Of a DNA stretch of 64,000 bases, positions 40,279 to 48,287 are shown piece after piece (the first letter of the stretch is position 1; every line of letters begins with the position of its first letter). A model generated the notes under the pieces. The model was not told where the DNA came from. It saw only the letters and a program-made list of their open reading frames with translations, and made no database searches. Source of the DNA: Cuneatibacter caecimuris. GTDB lineage: Bacteria > Bacillota > Clostridia > Lachnospirales > Lachnospiraceae. Location of the stretch: contig NZ_SGXF01000004.1 in NCBI RefSeq assembly GCF_004216775.1, positions 186,001 to 250,000 on the forward strand, in the 5' to 3' direction. Both the position numbers and the translations under genes were made by a program.

Positions 40279-41622
40279 TCAAGTAGAGGTGGGAGAGCTT
40301 TCCTCTGGATTATGAAGGCTGAGTTTCCGCCTCCTCAGGAACAGAAACAGCCCTGCGGCGGCTGCCAGAACCTCCGTGACGGGAAAGGAAGACCACACGC
40401 CGTTGATTCCAGCCAGAGAGGCCAGCAGAAACGCCATTGGAATGATCAGCACAAATCCCCGGAGCAAGGAAATTGCGTGGGCAGGCCTGGGACATTCTAT
40501 GGAAGTAAAGAAAACAGAGAGTATAATGTTCAGGCCTGCAAAAGGGCAGGCAGTAAAGTAAATTTTCATCCCTTTTTCCGCAATACGCTGTAAAAGAACA
40601 TCATTCCTGCTGTTGAACAGACCTGCAATCTGAGAGGAGCCAAAGAAGACACAGCACATAATAACCCCAGATATGATGAACACGGAAGCTGCCGCATACC
40701 GGAGAATGATGCGGATCTCGCCGGGACGGCCGGCTCCATAACTTCTGCTGAGCAGGGGCTGAATGCCCTGAGAGATCCCGGTATAGACAGAGAGAACCAC
40801 CAGAGACAGATTGGCAATCACCCCATAAGCGGCCACGCCTATGTTTCCCGCCAGGTCTAAAAGCAGCATATTAAAGATAATTATAACCGTTCCGGAAGAC
40901 AGTTCGGTAACGAGAGAGGGAAGGCCACCGGAAAAAATACCGGCAAAAGTTTTCAAAGAAAAACTGCATGCTGCCAGATGAAAGTGATTTCTTTTTCTGA
41001 AAAAATAGGGAAAAAGAGTTAAAACGCTGATCACAGGGGCAAGCCCTGTAGCAAAGACAGCTCCAAAGATTCCCATATTCAAAGGAAAAATAAATATATA
41101 ATCCAGTATAATGTTGGAAAAGCTCCCGGCCAGCATGGCAGCCATGGCTAACTGAGGGGCTCCGTCATTTCTCACATAGCACAGGAGCAGGTTGTTCAGC
41201 AGAAACATGGGTGAAAATAATAAAATTACCTGAAGGTAAGTTTTCGTCATATCAAAGACTTCCGCATTTGCGCCGGCCAGACGGGCAATGTTTCCCGGAA
41301 AAAAGACGCCGGACAGAAAAAACAGGACGGCGAAGCCTGCCGCCAGCAAAATGGAATGAGTAAATACAGTATCCCCGCTTCTGAAATCCCCGAGGCCGCG
41401 CCGGATAGAATATTTTATGCCTCCTCCCATACCGATCATCAGCCCGGCCCCATTGATAAAACTATAGATGGGAATGGCCAGATTCAGCGCAGTGAGGCCG
41501 TTTGCGCCCAGCCCCTTTGAAATAAAATAAGTATCGGCGAGAATGTAGCAGGAAAGGCCGATCATACCGATGACATTCAGCGAGCAGTATTTTATAAATT
41601 CTTTCAAAATAGTTGATTTCAT
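40279..41622 (-). CDS. MATE family multidrug efflux transporter
   Basis: 447 residues, twelve predicted transmembrane helices in two homologous halves; LNVIGMIGLSCYILADTYFI opens the first, as in MepA-like transporters. It exports cationic compounds or drugs against a Na+ or H+ gradient. The ATG is overlapped by the stop of a 25-codon upstream frame, and the transcript leader contains an intrinsic terminator, so expression appears conditional. Another MATE gene lies at 54.3 kb in a different group. Confidence 0.9.
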   Translation of the reverse strand: MKSTILKEFIKYCSLNVIGMIGLSCYILADTYFISKGLGANGLTALNLAIPIYSFINGAGLMIGMGGGIKYSIRRGLGDFRSGDTVFTHSILLAAGFAVLFFLSGVFFPGNIARLAGANAEVFDMTKTYLQVILLFSPMFLLNNLLLCYVRNDGAPQLAMAAMLAGSFSNIILDYIFIFPLNMGIFGAVFATGLAPVISVLTLFPYFFRKRNHFHLAACSFSLKTFAGIFSGGLPSLVTELSSGTVIIIFNMLLLDLAGNIGVAAYGVIANLSLVVLSVYTGISQGIQPLLSRSYGAGRPGEIRIILRYAAASVFIISGVIMCCVFFGSSQIAGLFNSRNDVLLQRIAEKGMKIYFTACPFAGLNIILSVFFTSIECPRPAHAISLLRGFVLIIPMAFLLASLAGINGVWSSFPVTEVLAAAAGLFLFLRRRKLSLHNPEESSPTST

Positions 41623-41696
41623 GGCATCCCTCCGCGCCGCAGCTTTATATCATAAAGACCATTCTGCTTTGGATAAAAAAAACGCCCTTCTATCAT
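41619..41696 (-). CDS. Candidate 25-codon leader peptide of the MATE gene
   Basis: The frame reads MIEGRFFYPKQNGLYDIK and ends so that its TGA overlaps the MATE start as ATGA. The MATE ribosome site GGAGGG lies inside it. The 3' arm and T-run of the leader terminator encode its first codons (Gly-Arg-Phe-Phe). Its own ribosome site (AGAAGGA) is too close to the ATG, so translation is uncertain. Coupling geometry is the main support. Confidence 0.4.
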   Translation of the reverse strand: MIEGRFFYPKQNGLYDIKLRRGGMP

Positions 41697-41733
41697 TCCT
41701 TCTAAGGCCTTATGGAATGAAAACAAGACGTTT
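41675..41733 (-). terminator. Terminator in the MATE leader (attenuator candidate)
   Basis: On the minus strand AACGTCTT pairs, with one mismatch and G-U pairs, with AAGGGCGTT; inside, TCATTCC pairs with GGAATGA around AAGGCCTT. Eight T residues follow. It lies between the promoter at 41770 and the MATE start, so it must be bypassed for expression. Confidence 0.65.
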
Positions 41734-41769
41734 ACCCGGCGGCAAAATTTTATTGATATTTCCCCTAAA

Positions 41770-41798
41770 AGTATAGTCTAAGCCATAGGGGTTGTCAA
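41770..41798 (-). promoter_or_regulatory. Promoter of the MATE gene
   Basis: TTGACA (41793-41798) and TATACT (41770-41775) on the minus strand are spaced 17 bp, nearly consensus. The leader from about 41763 to the MATE ATG is roughly 140 bases. Confidence 0.75.
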
Positions 41799-41811
41799 GG
41801 TTAAAAAATCA

Positions 41812-41844
41812 ATTGTTAACCAAAATAAAAAACAAGTTGACAAT
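41812..41844. promoter_or_regulatory. BirA-type biotin operator
   Basis: ATTGTTAAC (41812-41820) and GTTGACAAT (41836-41844) form an inverted repeat with one mismatch and a 15-bp spacer, matching the biotin-repressor box of Firmicutes. It covers the -35 of the bioY promoter, so biotin-loaded BirA would block transcription. Confidence 0.85.
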
Positions 41845-41865
41845 AGAGCCCTGCTGTGATAAAGT
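41837..41865 (+). promoter_or_regulatory. bioY promoter
   Basis: TTGACA (41837-41842) and TAAAGT (41860-41865) are spaced 17 bp. The -35 is part of the right arm of the BirA box. Confidence 0.7.
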
Positions 41866-41898
41866 ATTTTTGAAAAAATGGAGCGGGAGGAATTTTTA

Positions 41899-42453
41899 TT
41901 GAAAACTACAGTGATGAAAACGAGGAATAAAACTTATGATTTGGTGATAACAGCAATGTTTGCTGTGCTAATTGCGCTTTGCTCCTGGATTTCTGTTCCA
42001 TCGGCAGTGCCCTTTACCCTTCAGACTTTCGGCGTGTTTGCCGCGGTCGGAATCCTTGGGGGAAAACGGGGAACGGCGGCGGTGCTGATCTACATTCTGA
42101 TGGGGGCTGTGGGCATTCCTGTTTTTGCCGGTTTCAGCGGAGGGATAGGCATCCTGGCCGGCAGTACAGGGGGATATGTCGTGGGCTTTCTGGGATTGGC
42201 GCTGGTAATGTGGGGCGCGGAAAGAATGTTTGGAAGAAAGTTCTGGGTCCTGCTGGTTTCCATGGTACTGGGATTAATCGTCTGCTATGCTTTTGGGACG
42301 GCCTGGTATATGGCGGTCTATCTGAAAGAAACCGGGGCTGTCAGTCTGGGAGCAGTGCTGATGGGCTGTGTTGTACCCTTTATTATTCCGGACTTAATAA
42401 AAATTGCGCTGGCGCTGGCGCTGTCCAGGAGGCTTTACAGATATGTGCAATGA
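41899..42453 (+). CDS. bioY: Biotin transporter BioY
   Basis: About 184 residues with six transmembrane helices. Family motifs are present: ALCSWISVPSAVPFTLQTFGVF, GAVGIPVFAGFSGGIGILAG, GTAWYM. BioY is the substrate-binding S component for biotin uptake, alone or with an ECF module (none is seen here). The upstream BirA box supports biotin control directly. The start is probably TTG at 41899, nine bases after GGGAGG; ATG 41914 is the alternative. The 3' end overlaps the DUF1284 gene by 11 bases. No biotin synthesis genes are nearby. Confidence 0.9.
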   Translation: MKTTVMKTRNKTYDLVITAMFAVLIALCSWISVPSAVPFTLQTFGVFAAVGILGGKRGTAAVLIYILMGAVGIPVFAGFSGGIGILAGSTGGYVVGFLGLALVMWGAERMFGRKFWVLLVSMVLGLIVCYAFGTAWYMAVYLKETGAVSLGAVLMGCVVPFIIPDLIKIALALALSRRLYRYVQ

Positions 42454-42853
42454 GCGGGAAATCTGCAGTCTGCGGCCTCATCACGGCATGTGCCTGGCAT
42501 ATTTTGAAGGAAGAGGATACAGCGAAAAATTTACGGCGCATATGCAGTCCGTGCTGGAGAAACTGGAGGCAGGGGGAAAAGTGAAGCTGACAGCGGGGAC
42601 GGATGAAATCTGCGGAGAATGCCCCAACAACTGCGGCAGCGGGGAATGCAGGGACAATGAAAAAGTAAAGGGGTACGATTTGGCAGTGCTGATACGGTGC
42701 GGCCTGAAGGAAGGAGATGTTCTGGAATTCCGTGATTTTGCGGGGATGGTACAGAAACAAATCCTCGGTCCCGAAAAGAGAGATGAAATCTGCGGAAACT
42801 GTCAGTGGGCAGCGGTCTGCGGCAGCAAAAGGTCCCGGTGGAACAGGCTTTAG
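42443..42853 (+). CDS. DUF1284 Cys-rich protein
   Basis: 136 residues. LRPHHGMCLAYFEGRGYSEK is the hallmark of DUF1284. Several Cys pairs (ICGECPNNCGSGEC and ICGNCQWAAVC) suggest an iron-sulfur or zinc site. Function is unknown. It overlaps bioY and is probably co-regulated by biotin; as an Fe-S candidate it might serve a biotin-related enzyme, but that is speculation. A terminator follows at 42941. Confidence 0.78.
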   Translation: MCNEREICSLRPHHGMCLAYFEGRGYSEKFTAHMQSVLEKLEAGGKVKLTAGTDEICGECPNNCGSGECRDNEKVKGYDLAVLIRCGLKEGDVLEFRDFAGMVQKQILGPEKRDEICGNCQWAAVCGSKRSRWNRL

Positions 42854-42909
42854 AGGATTTGTCCGGTGAAAATTGAAATACTGGTATGAAAAATTTCATA
42901 AATTTTAAG

Positions 42910-42938
42910 TTGTGATTTAAGGTGGGAACAGATACAAT
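42910..42938 (+). promoter_or_regulatory. Promoter abutting the bioY-operon terminator
   Basis: TTGTGA (42910-42915) and TACAAT (42933-42938) are spaced 17 bp. The predicted start near 42945 falls within the left arm of the terminator hairpin. Confidence 0.6.
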
Positions 42939-42940
42939 AT

Positions 42941-42969
42941 AGTCAGGGCAGGCTGCCCTGACTTTTTTT
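42941..42969 (+). terminator. Intrinsic terminator of bioY-DUF1284
   Basis: AGTCAGGGCA (42941-42950) and TGCCCTGACT (42954-42963) form a perfect 10-bp stem with a GGC loop, then a T-run. It ends only 12 bases before the next ATG and almost touches that gene's ribosome site GAGGTG. Confidence 0.85.
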
Positions 42970-42980
42970 GAGGTGATTGT

Positions 42981-45530
42981 ATGAGACATATATTCCGAAG
43001 GGTGATCATATTGCTTCTGGTATTCTTTACTGTTGCAGGCGGAGTGCTTCTGTTTACACTGCTGCGGGCAAAGGAGCCAGTTTCTTATGCCAAAATGGAA
43101 GAAGCAGGACTTCCGGTAATTGAAATGACCTATAGCGGGCAGACTATGAATGAGCTGCATGGATATACTTCGGAGATGACGCTGCCGCTTGTCCGGGACA
43201 GTATTACGCCGTTGGACGGGCAGAGGGTTCTTACCGGTTACGTCAGAACTTATGGCGCAGTAATTACGGAAATTTCCTATGAAGTGCGGAGCCTGGACGG
43301 GCAGGAGCTTATTGAGGCTCAGACCTTGGGAGGCTGGAATGCGGAGGAAGACAATATCGGCCTGACCGTGCAGCTCTCCGGCCTGCTGAAGCCACAGGAA
43401 GAATACTGCCTGATTTTGAAATTATCCACAGAAGCAGAGCAGAATATTTTTTATTATACAAGGGTGATTTACGGGCCGGAGATGAAAACCCAGGAACTTC
43501 TGGATTTTGCGTTCCGGTTCAGCCGGGCTACTTTTGAGCCTGAGACAGCCAGGCAGCTGGTGCCCCAGTATCTCCAGCCGGACAGTTCAGTGACGGATAG
43601 CGATTACAGCAAAGTGAATATTCATTCCAAATATGCGGCAATCATTTGGAATGGCCTGAACCCGCAGCTTTCGGGAGACAGGGCTGTGCGGGTGACAGAG
43701 CTGACGCCCACACAGATGTCGGTGGTATTCAGCTACCAGGTCTTAATTGCGGATGAAGCAGGAGAAGCGCATACTTTCCAGGTGAGGGAATATTTCTGTG
43801 TCCGGTGGCGCGGCGAGCAGCTGTATCTGCTGGATTATGAACGGGAAATGGATCAGGTTTTTGAACCTGTCAGGGCAGAAGTAAACAAAGGCGAGATGAG
43901 ACTGGGAATCCTGAGCGGCGGACGAGACAGCGCGCAGGCATCGGCCAGCCCGGACGGGAATCTGATGGCATTTGCAGCAGGAGGAGAACTGTTTGGATAT
44001 GACAGAAAAACAGGAGAAATGTGGCCTGTGTTCACGTTTCGGAATGTAGGTGAAAATGACGCCCGCACCAATTTCAGGGAGCATGATATTAAACTGGTGG
44101 GCTGCAGGGACAACGGCCAGATTGATTTTATTGTATTCGGATATATGAACAGAGGAATTCATGAGGGAGAAGTAGGGATCAGCTTTTTCCGCTATGACAG
44201 AAACAGCGGCAGGACGGATGAGCTGTTTTATATTCCTTCAAATGTTTCCTATCAGGTGCTGCGTTCGGATCTGGGATCGCTGGCCTATGTCAGCAGCGGC
44301 AACAGTTTCTATCTGATTTATGGCAGGAGCATTTATTCCCTCGATATTTCCAGCGGTGAAACTGTGCAGATCGCGGAGAATGTGATGCAGGATTCTTATG
44401 GGATCAGCAGTGACAATGCTCTGATCGCGTGGCAGGAGGGGGATCAGGTCGAAGATGCAGGGAAGATTCATTGCCTGAATATGGATTCCGGACAGATCCA
44501 TGAGGTGACAGCTGCAGAGGGAGAATATCTGAAACTGGAAGGGTTTGTGGGAAGAGACCTGGTATATGGGATCGGCAGGACGGAGGATGTACAGCGCTCT
44601 GCCGGCGTAGTGATGGGTTATCCGCTGTATATGCTGGCAATCAGAAATGAAGAGATGGAAATACAGGCAGAATACAGTATGGATGGTATTTATATTTCGG
44701 ATGTGGCTGTGGAGGAAAACAGGATTGTGATGTCCCGGCTGCGCCGCGGTGAGAGCGGAGAGATGACGGAGTATACCGGAGACGTGCTGGCGCGCAGCAC
44801 GGAGGCCGGAAACAGTTCCGCGGGTTTTGTAAAAACAGCCAGGGACGACAGGTTTGGAACTGTTTATTCCATAGAGCTGCAGCCAAAAGGCCAGGCTGGA
44901 GTGCAGTACAGGCTGTCGGAGGGAGAATACCGCAGCGGAGAGCTTTGTCAGATTGTTTCTCTGGGCGGGCATGAGACAGAAGCGCCTCAATATTATGTGT
45001 ATACCAGAGGAAGGCTGAAAACTGTTTCCGCCAGTCTGAGCGGTGCGATTCATGAAGCGTTTGATGAAATGGGTACAGTGCTGGATAAAAATCAGGAATA
45101 TGTCTGGAACAGGGACAGCCGGGCCTTATATAAGACACTGAAGCTTCCGGCTAAGGAGACTGTGTCCGCGGAAGACAGTCTGGCGGCATGTATAGAGCTG
45201 ATGCTGGCCTGTGAGGGGCAGGACGGAGCCCAGGTCAGGGAGAAGCTGTCAGAGGGAGATTCCCCTTTCCAGGTTCTTTCCAGTCTGGAAGGGTATAAAA
45301 CGGTGGATTTGTATGGCAGCGCGCTGAGCCATATTTTGTATTATATCAATCTGGGAAGCCCTGTGCTGGCTGTTACCGGGGATCACACCGGGCTGCTGGT
45401 CATTGGATATGAGACGAATAGTGTGACTTACTATGACCCGGTTTCGGGTCAAAATGTGAAGCTGCCCATGAAAGAAGCGGAAGCGTTGTTTTCCAGATAT
45501 AATAACGCGTTTCTGAGTTATCTCAGGTGA
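42981..45530 (+). CDS. Membrane-anchored protein: beta-propeller and C39-like C-terminal domain
   Basis: 849 residues. One N-terminal membrane helix (about 7-29) leads to an extracellular body. Residues about 40-300 are beta-rich; about 310-700 contain propeller-like repeats (SASPDGNLMAFAAGGELFGY, GSLAYVSSGNSFYLIYGRSI). The last ~60 residues, SPVLAVTGDHTGLLVIGYE then VTYYDPVSG, resemble the His/Asp half of C39-like peptidases. The usual catalytic Cys at the domain start is not apparent (EYVWNRDSRALYKTL occupies that region), so it may be a pseudo-peptidase. It precedes cvpA and spmB, suggesting an envelope or sporulation role (inference). Confidence 0.72.
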   Translation: MRHIFRRVIILLLVFFTVAGGVLLFTLLRAKEPVSYAKMEEAGLPVIEMTYSGQTMNELHGYTSEMTLPLVRDSITPLDGQRVLTGYVRTYGAVITEISYEVRSLDGQELIEAQTLGGWNAEEDNIGLTVQLSGLLKPQEEYCLILKLSTEAEQNIFYYTRVIYGPEMKTQELLDFAFRFSRATFEPETARQLVPQYLQPDSSVTDSDYSKVNIHSKYAAIIWNGLNPQLSGDRAVRVTELTPTQMSVVFSYQVLIADEAGEAHTFQVREYFCVRWRGEQLYLLDYEREMDQVFEPVRAEVNKGEMRLGILSGGRDSAQASASPDGNLMAFAAGGELFGYDRKTGEMWPVFTFRNVGENDARTNFREHDIKLVGCRDNGQIDFIVFGYMNRGIHEGEVGISFFRYDRNSGRTDELFYIPSNVSYQVLRSDLGSLAYVSSGNSFYLIYGRSIYSLDISSGETVQIAENVMQDSYGISSDNALIAWQEGDQVEDAGKIHCLNMDSGQIHEVTAAEGEYLKLEGFVGRDLVYGIGRTEDVQRSAGVVMGYPLYMLAIRNEEMEIQAEYSMDGIYISDVAVEENRIVMSRLRRGESGEMTEYTGDVLARSTEAGNSSAGFVKTARDDRFGTVYSIELQPKGQAGVQYRLSEGEYRSGELCQIVSLGGHETEAPQYYVYTRGRLKTVSASLSGAIHEAFDEMGTVLDKNQEYVWNRDSRALYKTLKLPAKETVSAEDSLAACIELMLACEGQDGAQVREKLSEGDSPFQVLSSLEGYKTVDLYGSALSHILYYINLGSPVLAVTGDHTGLLVIGYETNSVTYYDPVSGQNVKLPMKEAEALFSRYNNAFLSYLR

Positions 45531-45551
45531 TGCGGACGGAAGGGAGAAAAA

Positions 45552-46256
45552 ATGAACTGGTTGCTGATAGCAGTATTAATTATTTTTGCACTGGGATTTC
45601 TGATCGGATGGCACCGGGGCGCGGTGAAGATGACGGTGTCCCTTGTAGCGGCAGTGCTGACTATAATTCTGGCCTGTACGTTATCCCCCTATGTGACAGA
45701 TGTACTGAAAAATCACACAGGGCTTTATGAACGGCTACAGGAACAGGTGCAGGAATCCATGCAGGAAAAGATTGAAGAGCAGACAGACCAGCTGACGGTG
45801 ACTCAGCAGGCCAGATTTATTGAAGATCTTCCGCTGCCCGCATCCTTAAAGGATGCTTTGCAGGAGAACAATAACAGTGAAGTTTACGCAGTGCTTGGCG
45901 TGGAGAGTTTCACTTCATACCTGAGCGGCTATGTGGCGTCGCTGATTATCGGAGTGATTGGATTTATTCTTACTTTTCTTCTGGCATTTGTCCTGCTGCG
46001 GATCCTGGGAGCGGTTTTGAACCTGGTTTCCAGGCTGCCGCTGATCCACGGAATCAATAAGATCGCCGGCGCGGGGATCGGAATAGCGGAAGCGCTGGTG
46101 GCAGTATGGCTGGGGTGCCTGCTGATCACTATGTTTGCTGGTTTTGACTGGGGCGGCCAAATGCTGGAAATGGTCAGCAAAAGCCAGATTCTGACTTATA
46201 TTTATGATAATAACCTGTTTGTAAATGTATTGCTGAATTTTACAGGGAACATTTAG
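45552..46256 (+). CDS. CvpA family membrane protein
   Basis: 234 residues, four transmembrane helices, with the family start LIAVLIIFALGFLIGWHRGA and the later segment VLLRILGAVLNLVSRLPLIHGINKIAGAGIG. CvpA was first described for colicin V production; the Firmicutes homologues are envelope proteins of uncertain role. A cytoplasmic or external loop of about 75 residues separates helices 2 and 3. It follows the 849-residue gene by 21 bases. Confidence 0.82.
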   Translation: MNWLLIAVLIIFALGFLIGWHRGAVKMTVSLVAAVLTIILACTLSPYVTDVLKNHTGLYERLQEQVQESMQEKIEEQTDQLTVTQQARFIEDLPLPASLKDALQENNNSEVYAVLGVESFTSYLSGYVASLIIGVIGFILTFLLAFVLLRILGAVLNLVSRLPLIHGINKIAGAGIGIAEALVAVWLGCLLITMFAGFDWGGQMLEMVSKSQILTYIYDNNLFVNVLLNFTGNI

Positions 46257-46335
46257 ATTTGGGAAACGGGGGCAGCGGCGGAATATTCAGTGAGTGACGG
46301 GAATAGGATACAGCAGAAACGCCAGGAGGTGGGCC

Positions 46336-46863
46336 GTGGGCTTTATTGTATACCTATCCAATTTTATGATTCCGCTGCTGTTCTTTTATGTGATTGCCAC
46401 CGGAGTGGCCGGGAAAGTTCCGGTCTATGATGTATTTGTCCGGGGGGCCAAAGAAGGGATGAAGACAGTGGCAGGCATTCTGCCTACCCTGGTGGGGCTT
46501 ATGGTGGCGGTGGGGATGCTGCGGGCCAGCGGATTCCTGGATTTTCTGGCCCAGGCCCTCTCAGGCCCCTGTGAATGGCTGGGGCTCCCCGCGCCTCTGG
46601 TGCCGCTGACTATTGTCAGGATGTTTTCTTCTTCCGCAGCCACAGGCCTGGTGCTGGATCTGTTCCGGCAGTTCGGGCCGGATTCCCATATCGGGTTGAT
46701 CGCAGGCCTGCTGGTGAGCTGCACAGAGACGATTTTTTATACCATGAGCGTATATTTCATGACAGCCAAAGTCAAAAAGACCAGATATACGCTGGCCGGA
46801 GCAATGGTGGCTACGCTGGCGGGAGTGATCGCCAGTGTGGTGATCGCGGGGATGATACAGTAA
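46336..46863 (+). CDS. spmB: Spore maturation protein B
   Basis: 175 residues, several transmembrane helices; KEGMKTVAGILPTLVGLMVAVGMLR, RMFSSSAATGL and SCTETIFYTMSVYF are SpmB/nucleoside-recognition (Gate) motifs. SpmB with SpmA is needed for spore core dehydration in Bacillus. The start is GTG at 46336, six bases after AGGAGG; an upstream frame extension lacks a site. spmA, usually directly upstream, is absent from the window and replaced by cvpA. Confidence 0.88.
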   Translation: MGFIVYLSNFMIPLLFFYVIATGVAGKVPVYDVFVRGAKEGMKTVAGILPTLVGLMVAVGMLRASGFLDFLAQALSGPCEWLGLPAPLVPLTIVRMFSSSAATGLVLDLFRQFGPDSHIGLIAGLLVSCTETIFYTMSVYFMTAKVKKTRYTLAGAMVATLAGVIASVVIAGMIQ

Positions 46864-46881
46864 TGTTATTTTCTATATATT

Positions 46882-46930
46882 AAAAAAAGCACCAGCCCCG
46901 CGGCTCTTACGTCCGCAAAACCGGTACTTT
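46882..46930 (-). terminator. Terminator of tRNA-Lys
   Basis: Downstream of the tRNA on the minus strand, AAAGTACC pairs with GGTGCTTT (one G-U), with an inner GCGG/CCGC stem, followed by seven T residues. It also lies just after spmB on the other strand. Confidence 0.65.
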
Positions 46931-46933
46931 GCC

Positions 46934-47006
46934 TGCGCCTCCAGGGGCTCGAACCCTGGACACCCTGATTAAGAGTCAGGTGCTCTACCAACTGAGCTAG
47001 AAGCGC
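46934..47006 (-). tRNA. tRNA-Lys (anticodon CTT)
   Basis: A 73-base cloverleaf. Acceptor GCGCTTC pairs with GAGGCGC (one G-U), the D arm is GCTCAGTTGGTAGAGC, the anticodon stem CCTGA/TCAGG holds loop CTCTTAA, and the T arm is CAGGG-TTCGAGC-CCCTG. Discriminator A is followed by GGC, so CCA is not encoded. Anticodon CTT reads AAG. Confidence 0.95.
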
Positions 47007-47037
47007 ATCTCCACGTTAAAAACTTAACGCGAAATTA

Positions 47038-47066
47038 ATTATATATCAACTTGTTTTAAATTGCAA
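47038..47066 (-). promoter_or_regulatory. tRNA-Lys promoter
   Basis: TTGCAA (47061-47066) and TATAAT (47038-47043) on the minus strand, 17 bp apart; the start falls about 25 bases before the tRNA. Confidence 0.75.
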
Positions 47067-47086
47067 GACCTTTTTTAACAAAAAAT

Positions 47087-48211
47087 TCACTTTTTAGCAA
47101 TAATCCGGGAAATTTCTTCCAGCCTGGAACCGCAGTGGGCAAAAAACATCTGCCAGGAGCGGCAGAAGTAATCTTTTCCTCCATCCTGACTGTTCATCAT
47201 TCGATGGCGCATGCAGCCGTTCCGGCAGAGGGACAGGTAGGGACAGCATTTGCATTCCTCGGGGAGGGGCAGGGACTTTTGAATAAACTGAATCTCCTGG
47301 CGCTTTGCGTCGATTTCTGCAAAACTGTTTTCCAGCAGGCTGCCCAGCCGGTATTCGTCAAGGGAGAAAAAATCGCAGGGGTAGACAGAGCCGTCTGCTT
47401 CCGCCACATATTGTATGCTGCAGCAGCCGTTCATGTCGCAGGATTCTGCTCTGCCTTCTGCTATCAGGGCCAGATAGTTTTCAAACTGACGGATGTAAGG
47501 CTGCCGGCCCGCCTGCAGGTCATCATGCCACAAATCAAAAATACGGCAGAGAAAGCTCCCGTAAGCTTCCGGGGTCAGGGAATATTCCCGGGGAGCAGCG
47601 GTAGAGTTTGCCGTCTGCAGGGGATCCAGGCAGGGGATAAACTGCAGGTAACGGAAGCCCTGCTTCTGATAATAGCGGTAAATTTTATCAGGAGCCGCCG
47701 CACATCTGTTATGTACCACAGTAAGAATATTATATTCCGCGCCGTGCTTCTCCAGCAGGCCGATGGAATCCATCACCTTGATAAAAGTATCCTGCCCTTC
47801 CGGGGTCCGGCGGTAAGCATTGTGGGTGTGGATCGTCCCATCCAGCGAGATCCCGGTGAGGAATTGGTTTTCTGCCAGAAAAGCGGCCCATTCTTCATTC
47901 AAAAGCATCCCGTTTGTCTGTATGGCGTTCTGAATAGAAAGTCCCCTGACGTTATATTTCCGCTCCAGTTCCACCGCCCGGCGGAAAAAGGGCAAACCGG
48001 CCAGAGTTGGCTCGCCTCCCTGAAAACAGATGGAACAGAATCCTTCCGCTGTTTCCAGGACTTTTTTTAATACAGTTTCCAGCGTTTCCTCACTCATGAT
48101 TCCGCAGGAAGGCTGGGAGCGGTTTTCCATTTCATCTGCATAGAAGCAATAGCGGCAGCGCAGGTTGCACAGGCCGGAAGCAGGTTTGATCATCAGGCTG
48201 ACAGGGGGCAT
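47087..48211 (-). CDS. Anaerobic sulfatase-maturating enzyme (radical SAM, SPASM)
   Basis: 374 residues. CNLRCRYC (C15, C19, C22) binds the radical SAM iron-sulfur cluster, and CFQGGEPTL is the GGE motif that contacts SAM. The C-terminal SPASM region has Cys clusters (SCDMNGCCS, YPCDFF, CKCCPYLSLCRNGC) for two further clusters. It oxidises the Cys of a Cys-type sulfatase to formylglycine without oxygen. The partner is very likely the sulfatase at 1.9-3.2 kb, although 44 kb away. Related peptide-modifying SPASM proteins are the alternative, but length and motifs favour anSME. Confidence 0.9.
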   Translation of the reverse strand: MPPVSLMIKPASGLCNLRCRYCFYADEMENRSQPSCGIMSEETLETVLKKVLETAEGFCSICFQGGEPTLAGLPFFRRAVELERKYNVRGLSIQNAIQTNGMLLNEEWAAFLAENQFLTGISLDGTIHTHNAYRRTPEGQDTFIKVMDSIGLLEKHGAEYNILTVVHNRCAAAPDKIYRYYQKQGFRYLQFIPCLDPLQTANSTAAPREYSLTPEAYGSFLCRIFDLWHDDLQAGRQPYIRQFENYLALIAEGRAESCDMNGCCSIQYVAEADGSVYPCDFFSLDEYRLGSLLENSFAEIDAKRQEIQFIQKSLPLPEECKCCPYLSLCRNGCMRHRMMNSQDGGKDYFCRSWQMFFAHCGSRLEEISRIIAKK

Positions 48212-48258
48212 TTTTAATTCCTTTCCTTGAAATTTTAATTGTACCTATCTATCTGCTT

Positions 48259-48287
48259 ATTATAACTAAATTTGTTTACTTTTGCAA
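48259..48287 (-). promoter_or_regulatory. Promoter of the sulfatase-maturating enzyme gene
   Basis: TTGCAA (48282-48287) and TATAAT (48259-48264) on the minus strand with a 17-bp spacer. Confidence 0.7.

Noticed and set aside
41730-41763. CCGCCGGG in the MATE leader considered as part of a ZTP riboswitch.
   Set aside because: The other conserved half of the ZTP aptamer is missing upstream, and MATE is not a usual target.
46934-47006. tRNA-Lys considered as an integration site of a mobile element.
   Set aside because: No duplicated tRNA 3' end or integrase next to it was seen; the recombinase fragment is 17 kb away.
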